Assembly: GCA_963757125.1 (NCBI GenBank)
Contig: CAVWQP010000004.1
Coordinates: 1,054,001-1,118,000 of the forward strand
From: CAVVSD01 sp963757125
GTDB taxonomy: Bacteria; Actinomycetota; Thermoleophilia; Solirubrobacterales; Solirubrobacteraceae
Reading direction: 5' to 3'
DNA length: 64,000 bases
Shown here: positions 51,154-58,280 of the stretch, in pieces
Numbering within the stretch: the first letter of the stretch is position 1
How the letters are laid out: each line of letters opens with the position of its first letter
Position numbers and translations under genes: made by a program
Notes under the pieces: model-generated
Database searches by the model: none
Seen by the model: only the letters and a program-made list of their open reading frames with translations
Told to the model about the DNA's origin: nothing

Positions 51154-51307
51154 CGACCTGCCGGGCCCGCTCGCGGCCGCTCGGGCCGCAAAGAGCGGGT
51201 GCCGGGCGCGTCGGACCGCGAAGATCCCGCTCGCTGCGGACGAAGGTGCTGCTGGGCCGGGCACGAACCCATGTTCGCACTCGCACCGGCGGATCCAGCG
51301 CGCCCGT

Positions 51308-51325
51308 CCGCCGGGCGGCCGGCGG
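51308..51325 (-). terminator. Hairpin downstream of the cupin gene
   Basis: CCGCCG / CGGCGG stem with a 6-nt loop, just after the stop of the cupin gene on the minus strand. It may separate the rpsR-rplI-cupin transcript from dnaB, which has its own promoter-like hexamer. Confidence 0.45.
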
Positions 51326-51326
51326 C

Positions 51327-51656
51327 TCAGTCCCGCGCGCCGGGGTGGCCCGTGCCGGGCCAGGGAGCGAGCACGAGGAGCAGCCGCGCGTCGGTGACCG
51401 CGCGCACCGCGTGGCGCTCCTTCGGGTCGAGGATCACGAACGTCCCGGCGCCGCCCGCGACGGTCGAGGAGGCCGACGTGATCTCGACGTCGCCGTCGAC
51501 GACGAGCACGTGGGCACGCTCGTGGACCTCGTGGTCCTGCAGCGACTCGCCGGCGGGCAGCGCGATCACGACGGACCGCGACTCCCCGCGCGAGGAGTGC
51601 AGGATCTGTGGATGGCGGGGCTCGACCGCGATCATGCGGAGGTCCCAGGAGTCCAC
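51327..51656 (-). CDS. Cupin-domain protein
   Basis: 109 residues. The double-stranded beta-helix core is ESLQDHEVHERAHVLVVDGDVEITS, with DHEVHERAHV in the place of motif 1 (G(X)5HXH(X)3,4E), and a later strand FVILDPKERHAVRAV holding motif 2 histidine. The ligands H, H, E and H appear present, so it may bind a metal. Function is not readable. It starts 4 nt after rplI, so it is translated with the ribosomal genes. Confidence 0.78.
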   Translation of the reverse strand: MDSWDLRMIAVEPRHPQILHSSRGESRSVVIALPAGESLQDHEVHERAHVLVVDGDVEITSASSTVAGGAGTFVILDPKERHAVRAVTDARLLLVLAPWPGTGHPGARD

Positions 51657-51660
51657 AGGG

Positions 51661-52113
51661 TTACTTGCGTTCGACGACCATCGTCTTGACGGTCGCGTTC
51701 ACGCCGTCCGCGACCTCCACGACGACCATGTAGGTCCCGATGTTCTTGATCGCGTCGTCGAGGTGCACGCGGCGGCGATCGACGCTCAGGCCGCGGGCCT
51801 CCTTGATGGCGTCAGCGATGTCCTGCGTCGTGACGGAGCCGAAGAGGCGCCCGTCGTCGCCGGCCTGCTGCTCGATCGTGAGCACCGTGCGGTCCAGCAG
51901 CTCGGCGTCCTCGCGGGCCTTGCTCATCGCGTCGCGCGCGGCGCGCTCGGCGACCTGCGTGCGGACCTCGGCCGCGGCCAGCGCGCCCTTGGTCGCCGGC
52001 TGGGCCAGCTTGCGCGGGATGAGGTAGTTGCGCAGGTAGCCCTTGGAGACGTCGACGACCGTGCCGCGCTCGCCCAGCGTCTCGACGTCCTGCAGCAGGA
52101 TGACCTGGGGCAT
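51661..52113 (-). CDS. rplI: 50S ribosomal protein L9
   Basis: 150 residues. MPQVILLQDVETLGERGTVVDVSKGYLRNYLIPRKLA is the L9 signature, with the central helix (EVRTQVAERAARDAMSKAREDAELLDRTVLTIEQQA) and the C-terminal domain GRLFGSVTTQDIADAIKEARG. L9 binds 23S rRNA near the L1 stalk. The ATG overlaps the rpsR stop. Start at 52113 is supported by the universal N-terminus. Confidence 0.97.
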   Translation of the reverse strand: MPQVILLQDVETLGERGTVVDVSKGYLRNYLIPRKLAQPATKGALAAAEVRTQVAERAARDAMSKAREDAELLDRTVLTIEQQAGDDGRLFGSVTTQDIADAIKEARGLSVDRRRVHLDDAIKNIGTYMVVVEVADGVNATVKTMVVERK

Positions 52114-52442
52114 CAGTCGCGGTCGCGGTCGCGGTCCCGGCCGCGCCCACCGCGACCACCCTCGCTCACGCCTGTCGCGTCGGTCACGTACGGCATGAGG
52201 GCGAGCTCGCGTGCGCGCTTGACCGCCCGGGCGACCTGCGCCTGGTGACGGCGGCACGCACCGGTGATCCGGCGCGAGCGGATCTTGCCCCGCTCGGAGA
52301 CGAACCGGCGGAGCGAGGTCGTGTCCTTGTAGTCGACCTGCTCGATCTTGTCCTTGCAGAACAGGCAGGGCTTGCGGCGGCCGGAGCCACCCGCACCCTT
52401 CTTGTCCCGGCGCCGCGGCTTGCGGCTGCGCTGCTTTGCCAC
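52113..52442 (-). CDS. rpsR: 30S ribosomal protein S18
   Basis: 109 residues from GTG after GAGGAC. A basic N-terminus is followed by KPCLFCKDKIEQVDYKDTTSLRRFVSERGKIRSRRITGACRRHQAQVARAVKRARELALMPYV, the S18 fold that pairs with S6. The C-terminus carries an unusual extension of about 20 residues with GGRGGRG and four Arg-Asp pairs, encoded by a short GTCGCG repeat. A CxxC pair in KPCLFC is kept. It lies next to rplI but is separated from ssb and rpsF by two opposite-strand genes. Confidence 0.96.
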   Translation of the reverse strand: MAKQRSRKPRRRDKKGAGGSGRRKPCLFCKDKIEQVDYKDTTSLRRFVSERGKIRSRRITGACRRHQAQVARAVKRARELALMPYVTDATGVSEGGRGGRGRDRDRDRD

Positions 52443-52472
52443 TGGTGAAGTCCTCGGGTTGAAGCCGTGAGA

Positions 52473-52494
52473 GCGCGCACGCGGCGGTGCGCGC
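52473..52494. other. GC-rich hairpin in the rpsR leader
   Basis: GCGCGCAC / GTGCGCGC, a perfect 8-bp stem with a 6-nt loop, 31 nt before the rpsR start. TTGTG-C-CACAA (52505-52515) lies 11 nt further up. Either could be a leader regulator of ribosomal protein expression or a promoter operator; nothing decides it. Confidence 0.4.
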
Positions 52495-52556
52495 GGGGCA
52501 TCCATTGTGCCACAACCGCTCTGAGGCCCCTCCGGGCCGTGTGATGATGGTCCCAA

Positions 52557-53444
52557 ATGGGAGATCTGACACAGCCGAACTCCGGTCCCGCGCGCCTGCG
52601 CGAGCTCATCGCCGGCGACACCGTGGTCGTCGCGCCGGGCGCCTACGACGCCCTGTCCGCCCGCCTCGTCGAGCAGGCGGGCTTCGACGCCGTCTACATG
52701 ACCGGCTACGGCGCCACCGCGTCGCTCCTGGGGCGCCCGGACGTCGGGCTGCTCTCGATGACGGAGATGGCCGACCAGGCGCGCCGCTTCGTGTCCGCGG
52801 TCGAGGTGCCGGTCATCGCGGACGCCGACAACGGCTACGGCGGGCCGCTCAACGTGGTCCGGACGGTGCGCGAGTACGCCGCCGCCGGCGTGGCGGCGCT
52901 GCACATCGAGGATCAGGTCGTCCCGAAGAAGTGCGGCCACATGGAGGGCAAGCGCGTCATCCCGCGCACGGAGATGGTCGAGAAGGTCCACGCGATGGTC
53001 GAGGGCCGCGGGGGCCAGGACGTCCTGCTCATCGCCCGGTCGGACGCGAGGGCGCCGGAGGGCCTCGACAGCGCGCTCGAGCGCGTCGGCGCCTACCGCG
53101 ACGCCGGCGCCGACCTCATCTTCGTCGACGCGCTGCAGGACTGGTCGGAGGCGGTCGCGTTCGGCGAGGCCTTCCCGGACGTCCCGAAGGTCATCAACTT
53201 CGTCGAGGGCGGCAAGACGCCGTTCCCCGACGTCGCGCAGCTCGGCGAGATGGGCTTTCGACTCATGTTCTCGTCGCTGACCGCGCTGCTGGCGGCCACG
53301 GGCGCGATCCAGACGCGCCTGGCGGCGCTGCGCGACGCGACGGCGCCGCAGCCGGAGCCGCCGCTCGCGTTCGACGCGTTCAACGAGGTGGTCGGCCTCG
53401 CCGACGCCCAGGCGCTCGAGGCGCGCGTCGCCGTGGCGCGGTAA
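52557..53444 (+). CDS. Isocitrate lyase / PEP mutase-family enzyme
   Basis: 295 residues. The barrel shows VVAPGAYDALSARLVEQAGFDAVYMTGYGA, VPVIADADNGYGGPLNVVRTVREYAAAGVAALHIEDQ (metal aspartates) and KKCGHMEGKRVIP. LIARSDARAPEGLDSALERVGAYRDAGADLIFVDAL follows. The active loop KKCGH is the isocitrate lyase-type catalytic cysteine loop, so a lyase (for example methylisocitrate or 2,3-dimethylmalate type) is more likely than a mutase. It is placed within the rpsF-ssb-rpsR-rplI block on the opposite strand. Confidence 0.9.
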   Translation: MGDLTQPNSGPARLRELIAGDTVVVAPGAYDALSARLVEQAGFDAVYMTGYGATASLLGRPDVGLLSMTEMADQARRFVSAVEVPVIADADNGYGGPLNVVRTVREYAAAGVAALHIEDQVVPKKCGHMEGKRVIPRTEMVEKVHAMVEGRGGQDVLLIARSDARAPEGLDSALERVGAYRDAGADLIFVDALQDWSEAVAFGEAFPDVPKVINFVEGGKTPFPDVAQLGEMGFRLMFSSLTALLAATGAIQTRLAALRDATAPQPEPPLAFDAFNEVVGLADAQALEARVAVAR

Positions 53445-53455
53445 CCCGTTCCGCC

Positions 53456-53861
53456 GTGTCGGCCGAGGCGGACCTGTGGTCGCGCTGGGTGCTCGGGGAC
53501 CGCGACGCGGGCGACCCGCGCCAGCGATCGGTCACGCTCCGGCGACTCGCGCCGATCCGCGACCGCGTGCTGGCGCAGGCCGAGCCGCTCGGGGGCGCGA
53601 CGCTGTTGGACGTCGGGACCGGCGACGGCCTGATCGGCGTCGCGGCGCTGGACCGCGTCGGTGCGGGCGGTCGACCTGGATGCTCTGCTCGACACGGCGC
53701 CCAATCCGCTCGCGCCGACTCTGCGCGAGTGCGTCGACCGGGCGCTCGCGCCACCGGAGCGGACGCGCTTCCTGGCGCACCTGGGGCGCGCGCGGGACGA
53801 GGCGCGTCTCGTCCGTCGTTCGGCGGTCGCCTACCTCGCCGCCACCGCTCCGATCGGCTGA
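53456..53861 (+). pseudogene. Remnant of a SAM-dependent methyltransferase (internal deletion)
   Basis: The first 65 codons (ADLWSRWVLGDRDAGDPRQ, then ATLLDVGTGDGLIGVAALDRVG) are the N-terminus and motif I of a class I methyltransferase. The sequence then jumps, in another frame, to AVDLDALLDTAPNPLAPTLRECVDRALAPPERTRFLAHL and ends RRSAVAYLAATAPIG. This second piece looks like the C-terminus of the same enzyme type, so about 100 or more middle codons seem to be missing. No complete reading frame remains. It follows the lyase-family gene by 11 bp and probably was co-transcribed. Confidence 0.7.
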
Positions 53862-53881
53862 CGCCGTCTGCGCTCAGACCG

Positions 53882-53919
53882 GCCCGCCGCGGGCGACCGT
53901 GGTCGCCGCAGCGGCGGGC
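53882..53919. terminator. Long bidirectional terminator hairpin
   Basis: GCCCGCCGC / GCGGCGGGC (9 bp) encloses GGCGACC / GGTCGCC (7 bp) with a small internal bulge. It lies between the convergent methyltransferase remnant and ssb. A second hairpin, CGGGA / TCCCG at 53921-53936, follows. Confidence 0.8.
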
Positions 53920-53952
53920 TCGGGAACGAGGTCCCGCCCTTCGCGGACGGGC

Positions 53953-54429
53953 CTAGAAGGGGATGTCGTCGTCGGCCGGGTCCGCCGGGCGCGGCGAGCC
54001 GTTGCCGGCCGGCGCGGCGGCGAAGTCGCCCGTGTCGACGGGGATGTCGGACCGCGGGGTGAAGCCGCCGCCTCCGCCACCGCCGGTGTCGTCGCGACCG
54101 CCGAGGAACTGCACCGTGTCGGCCACGATGTCGACGGCCTGGCGCTTGTTGCCGTCAGGCGTCTCCCACTCGCGCCACTCGAGGCGGCCGTCGAGCGCGA
54201 CCGGGCGGCCCTTGGCCAGGTACCGCGCGCAGTTCTCGCCCTGGGCGCCCCACACGGTGACGTCGAAGTAGTTGGGCTTGTCCTCCCAGTCGCCGGACGC
54301 GCCCTTGCGGCGCGTGTTCACGGCGAGCCGGAGGCTGCAGACGGACATCCCGCTGGGAAGGGAGCGGAGCTCCGGGTCGCGGGTCAGGTTCCCCGTGAGA
54401 ACCACCCTGTTGATGTTGCTGGCGGCCAT
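53953..54429 (-). CDS. ssb: Single-stranded DNA-binding protein
   Basis: 158 residues, ATG with AAGGAGAGG just upstream. The OB fold shows NRVVLTGNLTRDPELRSLPSG, SVCSLRLAVN, YFDVTVWGAQGENCARYLAKGRPVALDGRLEWREW and VDIVADTVQFLGG. A Gly-rich linker leads to the acidic DDDIPF tip, which binds repair and replication partners. It follows rpsF as expected, but rpsR is not next. Confidence 0.97.
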   Translation of the reverse strand: MAASNINRVVLTGNLTRDPELRSLPSGMSVCSLRLAVNTRRKGASGDWEDKPNYFDVTVWGAQGENCARYLAKGRPVALDGRLEWREWETPDGNKRQAVDIVADTVQFLGGRDDTGGGGGGGFTPRSDIPVDTGDFAAAPAGNGSPRPADPADDDIPF

Positions 54430-54567
54430 GGTGGCGCCTCTCCTTCGATGGCGAACGGCTAGGACGTCGGCGACCATACCGACGGGTCCGGCGCAATCAG
54501 CAGGAATACCCGCTGCTTGCGCACTTTCGTGACAGAGCCGGAACGAAGGAGGCGCGGAAGGGCGCTG

Positions 54568-54942
54568 CTACGCCTCGACGCTCTCGACCGGCGGGGCGAC
54601 GGCGCCGGGGCGCTCGACGCGCGGCGGGTCCGGCGCGGGAGGCGTGCCGGGCGCGAGGCGGATGATGCGGTGCCGGATGACGCCGTCGGTGATGCTCAGC
54701 GTGCGGTCGAGCGTCTCGAGGACCGCGCGCGGCGCGTGGAACTGGAGCAGGTGGTAGTCGGCGTCGCTCTTGTGGTTGATCTCGTACGCGAGCGGCCGGA
54801 CACCCCACTCCTGATCGGTGACGATCGTGCCGTCGGCCTCGACGATGTCGCGGGCGGCATCGCGGATCGCGGCACGGCGCTCGTCTTCGAGCGTCGCGTC
54901 GATCAGGGTGAAGAGGTCGTAGAGCGGTGCGGGCTGTGCCAT
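54568..54942 (-). CDS. rpsF: 30S ribosomal protein S6
   Basis: 124 residues. APLYDLFTLIDATLEDERRAAIRDAARDIVEADGTI and VRPLAYEINHKSDADYHLLQFHAPRAVLETLDRTLSITDGVIRHRIIRL match S6. A Pro/Val-rich C-terminal extension of about 25 residues is typical of actinobacteria. S6 pairs with S18 in the small subunit, but its gene is separated from rpsR here. Confidence 0.96.
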   Translation of the reverse strand: MAQPAPLYDLFTLIDATLEDERRAAIRDAARDIVEADGTIVTDQEWGVRPLAYEINHKSDADYHLLQFHAPRAVLETLDRTLSITDGVIRHRIIRLAPGTPPAPDPPRVERPGAVAPPVESVEA

Positions 54943-55004
54943 GGACGGCGGTCGACTATAGCGGCAGGGGGGCGAAGTTCGCGGGGGCCGGCCCTACGAG
55001 GGCC

Positions 55005-55421
55005 ATGGAGACCGATCCCGATACCTCCGGCATCCGCGGGCGCGTGCGGTGGGCGAACGTCGGGCGAGCGCTCGCGCTCGTCGCCGTGGCGGCCCTCGTC
55101 GTGGCCTGGCCGCGGCTCCGGGCGCCCGCGCCCGAGGTGCCCCGGGGCGCGGCCGTCCCGGTCCGGACCAGGCGCCCGCGCCGGCCGAGCCGATCACCAC
55201 GCCGGAGCCCGAGCCGGAGCCCGCGCCGGTCGCGCAACCCGAGCCCGACGCCGCCGCGGACGACCCCGAGGCGAGCGCCCCGCAGGCGCGTCGCGAAGAC
55301 GCGCCGGCACCGAGCGGCGCGAACCGCCACCACGCAGGCCGCGGTCCCCGCGCCCGTGTCGACACCACCCCCGGCACCCGCTCCGCGGCGGGCGCCGTCG
55401 AGGGAGTTCGGTGTCGAGTAG
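55005..55421 (+). CDS. Membrane-anchored Pro/Glu-rich hypothetical protein (two likely compensating frame changes)
   Basis: As given, 138 residues. The N-terminal helix ALALVAVAALVVAWPRL anchors it. After RGAAVPV the given frame turns into an Arg/Ser-rich stretch with poor codons. The frame one base back reads PDQAPAPAEPITTPEPEPEPAPVAQPEPDAAADDPEASAPQ with near-uniform G/C third positions. Toward the end the first frame again reads well (TQAAVPAPVSTPPPAPAPRRAPSREFGVE) to the stop. A missing base near 55158 and an extra base near 55310 would explain it. Function unknown. Confidence 0.5.
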   Translation: METDPDTSGIRGRVRWANVGRALALVAVAALVVAWPRLRAPAPEVPRGAAVPVRTRRPRRPSRSPRRSPSRSPRRSRNPSPTPPRTTPRRAPRRRVAKTRRHRAARTATTQAAVPAPVSTPPPAPAPRRAPSREFGVE

Positions 55422-55422
55422 C

Positions 55423-56916
55423 TCAGCCCGCGTCCTGCGAGGAGCCGACGGGCGCCGGCGACGGCTGGTCGCGACGGCGCGCGATGTCCGCGAGCTGGTC
55501 GTCGATCCAGTCGCCGGGGTCACGCTCCATGACGATCCGCTTGAGCCCGTTGGCCCTGCGCTCGCGCTCCGCGCCGCTCATCGTGAGCGCCGCGTGGATC
55601 GAGTCGGCCGTCTCCTGGATGTCGAACGGGTTGACCGAGAGGGCGAACTCGCCGAGCTCCTCGTGGGCGCCGGTGTTCTCCGACAGGACGCTCACGCCGT
55701 TGTGCTCGTTGACGAGCGGGCCCTCCTTCGCCACGAGGTTCATGCCGTCGAACATCGCGTTCACGAGCAGGACGTCGTAGTGCTTGTAGGAGGCCATCGC
55801 CTCCTCGAGGTCGTCGCGCAGCTTGAGCTGGATCGGCATCCAGTCCGGCGTGCCGTGCCGGTGGTTGACGACCGCGACGAGCGCCTCGATGCGCTCGAGG
55901 TACTCCGCGTACTCGGGCACGTCCGTCCGCGACGGCATGAGCTGGGCGATGAACGTCACGCGCTCGCGGAAGTCCGGGTGCTGCTCGAGGAACAGGTCGA
56001 AGGCGGAGAAGCCGCGCAGCACGTTCTTGGACAGGTCCGCGCGGTCGACGCGCAGGACGAGCCACTCGCGCCGGCGCCGGAGCAGCTCGGCCTCGAGCTC
56101 CTTCGTGCGCGCCGATCGGGCGACCTGCTGGGTCGCCTTGTAGTCGATCGGCAGGGGGTAGGCGCGGACCCAGACCTCGCGGCCGTCGGGGGCGTGGACG
56201 ATGCCCTCGTTGAAGTCGACGTCGAGGTCCATCAGGTCGCGGCAGCACTGCAGGAAGTTCCACCGGTAGGACCGCGTGTGGAAGCCGATGATGTCGTTCG
56301 CGAGCAGGCCCTCGTAGATCTCGCGCCGGATCCGCGTGGGCAGCACGCGCCACGCATCGGGCTGCGTCCACGGGATGTGGACGAAGTGGTGCAGGAAGAC
56401 GTCCGGCCGCGCGCGCCGGACGAGGCCCGGCAGCGTGTAGAGGTGGTAGTCGTGGACCATGACGACGGGCTCGTCGACGCCCTCGATCTGCTCCACGACC
56501 GCCTCGGCCAGGTCGTCGTTGACGACGTTGTAGCCGTACTCGAAGGCCTCGACCTCGTGCCGGCGGATGTCCGGCGCGTTGGACAGGTCCCAGAGGTAGT
56601 GCTGGATGAACCACAGCATCGGGTTCGCGAAGACGTTGTAGAAGCGGTCGTACGCCTGGTCGTCGCTCACGACGAGGCGCACGTGGAACTCGCCGCCCTC
56701 CGGGGTGTGGACGACGAAGGGCTCACCGCCCGACTTGTGCGCGCGACGCTTGTCGCCGTCGGTCAGCGCCGACGCGATCCAGACGGCGTCGCGGTGCGAG
56801 GCGAGGCCGGTGAGGGCCGTGACGAGGCCGCCGGTGCCGCGCTTGATGGACCCGTCGTCCTGGTGGGTGACGGGGCCGCGGTTGGAGACGAGGACGAGGG
56901 GAGCGCCTTCGGTCAT
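55423..56916 (-). CDS. otsA: Trehalose-6-phosphate synthase (GT20)
   Basis: 497 residues with AGGAGG ahead of the ATG. Signatures: VSNRGPVTHQDDGS with GTGGLVTAL (donor loop), MVHDYHLYTLP, FVHIPWTQPDAWRVLP, IGFHTRSYRWNFLQCC and KDGMNLVAKE-like MFDGMNLVAKEGPLVNE. It joins UDP-glucose or another NDP-glucose to glucose-6-phosphate. The matching phosphatase otsB is not in the window, unless the phosphatase-like gene at 58281 is unrelated. It is preceded by treT and two strong hairpins. Confidence 0.95.
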   Translation of the reverse strand: MTEGAPLVLVSNRGPVTHQDDGSIKRGTGGLVTALTGLASHRDAVWIASALTDGDKRRAHKSGGEPFVVHTPEGGEFHVRLVVSDDQAYDRFYNVFANPMLWFIQHYLWDLSNAPDIRRHEVEAFEYGYNVVNDDLAEAVVEQIEGVDEPVVMVHDYHLYTLPGLVRRARPDVFLHHFVHIPWTQPDAWRVLPTRIRREIYEGLLANDIIGFHTRSYRWNFLQCCRDLMDLDVDFNEGIVHAPDGREVWVRAYPLPIDYKATQQVARSARTKELEAELLRRRREWLVLRVDRADLSKNVLRGFSAFDLFLEQHPDFRERVTFIAQLMPSRTDVPEYAEYLERIEALVAVVNHRHGTPDWMPIQLKLRDDLEEAMASYKHYDVLLVNAMFDGMNLVAKEGPLVNEHNGVSVLSENTGAHEELGEFALSVNPFDIQETADSIHAALTMSGAERERRANGLKRIVMERDPGDWIDDQLADIARRRDQPSPAPVGSSQDAG

Positions 56917-56934
56917 TTCGGGTTCCTCCTGCCG

Positions 56935-56984
56935 GCGGTTGTGTCGCTCTGCGACAGAACCGCAAGCAAAGACGAAGTCTTTGC
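56935..56984. promoter_or_regulatory. Tandem hairpins between treT and otsA
   Basis: 56935-56963: GCGGTT-G-TGTCGC, loop TCT, GCGACA-G-AACCGC, a 12-bp palindrome with one G-G mismatch. 56966-56984: GCAAAGAC-gaa-GTCTTTGC, a perfect 8-bp stem. On the minus strand both are transcribed after treT and the nearer one ends 18 nt before the otsA ATG. This could be a terminator plus an operator or attenuator. Confidence 0.55.
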
Positions 56985-56990
56985 CGTCAT

Positions 56991-58226
56991 CTAGAGCTCC
57001 AGCATCTTGTGGAAGATCCTGAGGTAGTCACGCAGGTAGCGCGGCGTCAGGAAGTGCTCTCGCACGTGCTCCTTGCCGCGCCGCCCGAGCGCCTTGCCCA
57101 GGGCGGGGTCCTTCAGGATGTCGATCGTGCGTGCCGCACATTGCTCCACGCTGTCCACGAGGTACCCGGAGAGCCCGTTGTCCACCTGCAGCGGAATGCC
57201 GCCGACGTTGCCGCCGATGAACGGCCTGCCCTTCCAGATGGCCTCGCTCACGGTGAGGCCGAAGCCCTCGCGGGTCGACTTCTGCACGAGCACGTCGGAG
57301 TGCGACTGGAAGGCGTTGACCTCGATCGCGCCGACGTTGTTGAAGTTGTTGAGGATGTGGATGTCCGGATCGCCGTCCGCGTGCGCGATGGTGGCGTTGA
57401 AGTAGTCCCAGCCCTCGGGGTCGTCGGACGCCATCGACCCGACGAGCGCGAGCTGCGCGCCCGGCATGGCCTCCTTGACGATCCGGTAGGCGTCGATGAC
57501 GCCGAGCGGGTCCTTCCAGGGGTCGAAGCGCGATACCTGCGTCATCAGCGGGCGGTCGACGTCGATGCCGAACTGCTGGCAGACGTACGAGGCGTCCTCG
57601 GGCGACAGCGCCATGTTCTTCGGCGCGAGCGGGTCGATCGCCGGCGGGACGATGTTGACGGTGCCCTCCATGCCGTGCGGCGCGTAGGCCGGCACGTGGA
57701 AGACGGACTGCGGATAGGGCGCGATGTGCGGCAGCAGCCGCGCGATCGTGTCCGGGTTGGGCGTCGAGAGGTCGATGTGGCAGCGCCACAGCCAGCTCGA
57801 GGCCTTCTCGGGGACGAGCCCGTAGAGCGCGGCCGGCTGGGGGTCGTGGATGATCGCGACGTCCCAGCCGTCGGTGAGCTCCCGCGAGTTCATCTCGTTG
57901 TAGCGGTCCCAGGTCTCCCACTGCTCCTCGGTGAGGTCGTCGGGAGCGCCCTGGAGCGCGTTGTGCATGAGCTTGGTCGCGTTGAAGAACTCCTCGCGGC
58001 CGTAGATCACCTGCCACTCCACGTCGAGACCGACGTCCGCCATGAGGGGGACGAGCGTGTAGAGGATCTCGGCGACACCGCCGCCGAACGCCGTGGCGGA
58101 CACGTGGACGACGCGCTTGCCCTGCAGCGGCGCTGCGAGCTCACGGATCTCCTCGACGAGCGGACGACCCACGATGTGGGTGTAGTCCGCCAGCGTCTTC
58201 TGTGCGGTCGAGACGGGCTGGAGCAC
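56991..58226 (-). CDS. treT: Trehalose synthase TreT-like GT4 glycosyltransferase
   Basis: 411 residues. RVVHVSATAFGGGVAEILYTLVPLMADVGLDVEWQVI, DWAIIHDPQPAAL-like WDVAIIHDPQPAALYGL, RCHIDLSTPNPDT and QVSRFDPWKDPLGVIDAYRI are TreT features. The GT4 EX7E donor site is STREGFGLTVSEAIWKGRPFIGGNVGGIP. TreT makes trehalose from an NDP-glucose and free glucose in one step, reversibly. Paired with otsA this gives two trehalose routes and is often linked to osmotic and desiccation stress. Confidence 0.9.
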   Translation of the reverse strand: MLQPVSTAQKTLADYTHIVGRPLVEEIRELAAPLQGKRVVHVSATAFGGGVAEILYTLVPLMADVGLDVEWQVIYGREEFFNATKLMHNALQGAPDDLTEEQWETWDRYNEMNSRELTDGWDVAIIHDPQPAALYGLVPEKASSWLWRCHIDLSTPNPDTIARLLPHIAPYPQSVFHVPAYAPHGMEGTVNIVPPAIDPLAPKNMALSPEDASYVCQQFGIDVDRPLMTQVSRFDPWKDPLGVIDAYRIVKEAMPGAQLALVGSMASDDPEGWDYFNATIAHADGDPDIHILNNFNNVGAIEVNAFQSHSDVLVQKSTREGFGLTVSEAIWKGRPFIGGNVGGIPLQVDNGLSGYLVDSVEQCAARTIDILKDPALGKALGRRGKEHVREHFLTPRYLRDYLRIFHKMLEL

Positions 58227-58280
58227 GGGCGGAGAATAGACCGGGTGGTCTCCCGTGCGGATCAGCCGATCGTCCGCGCG

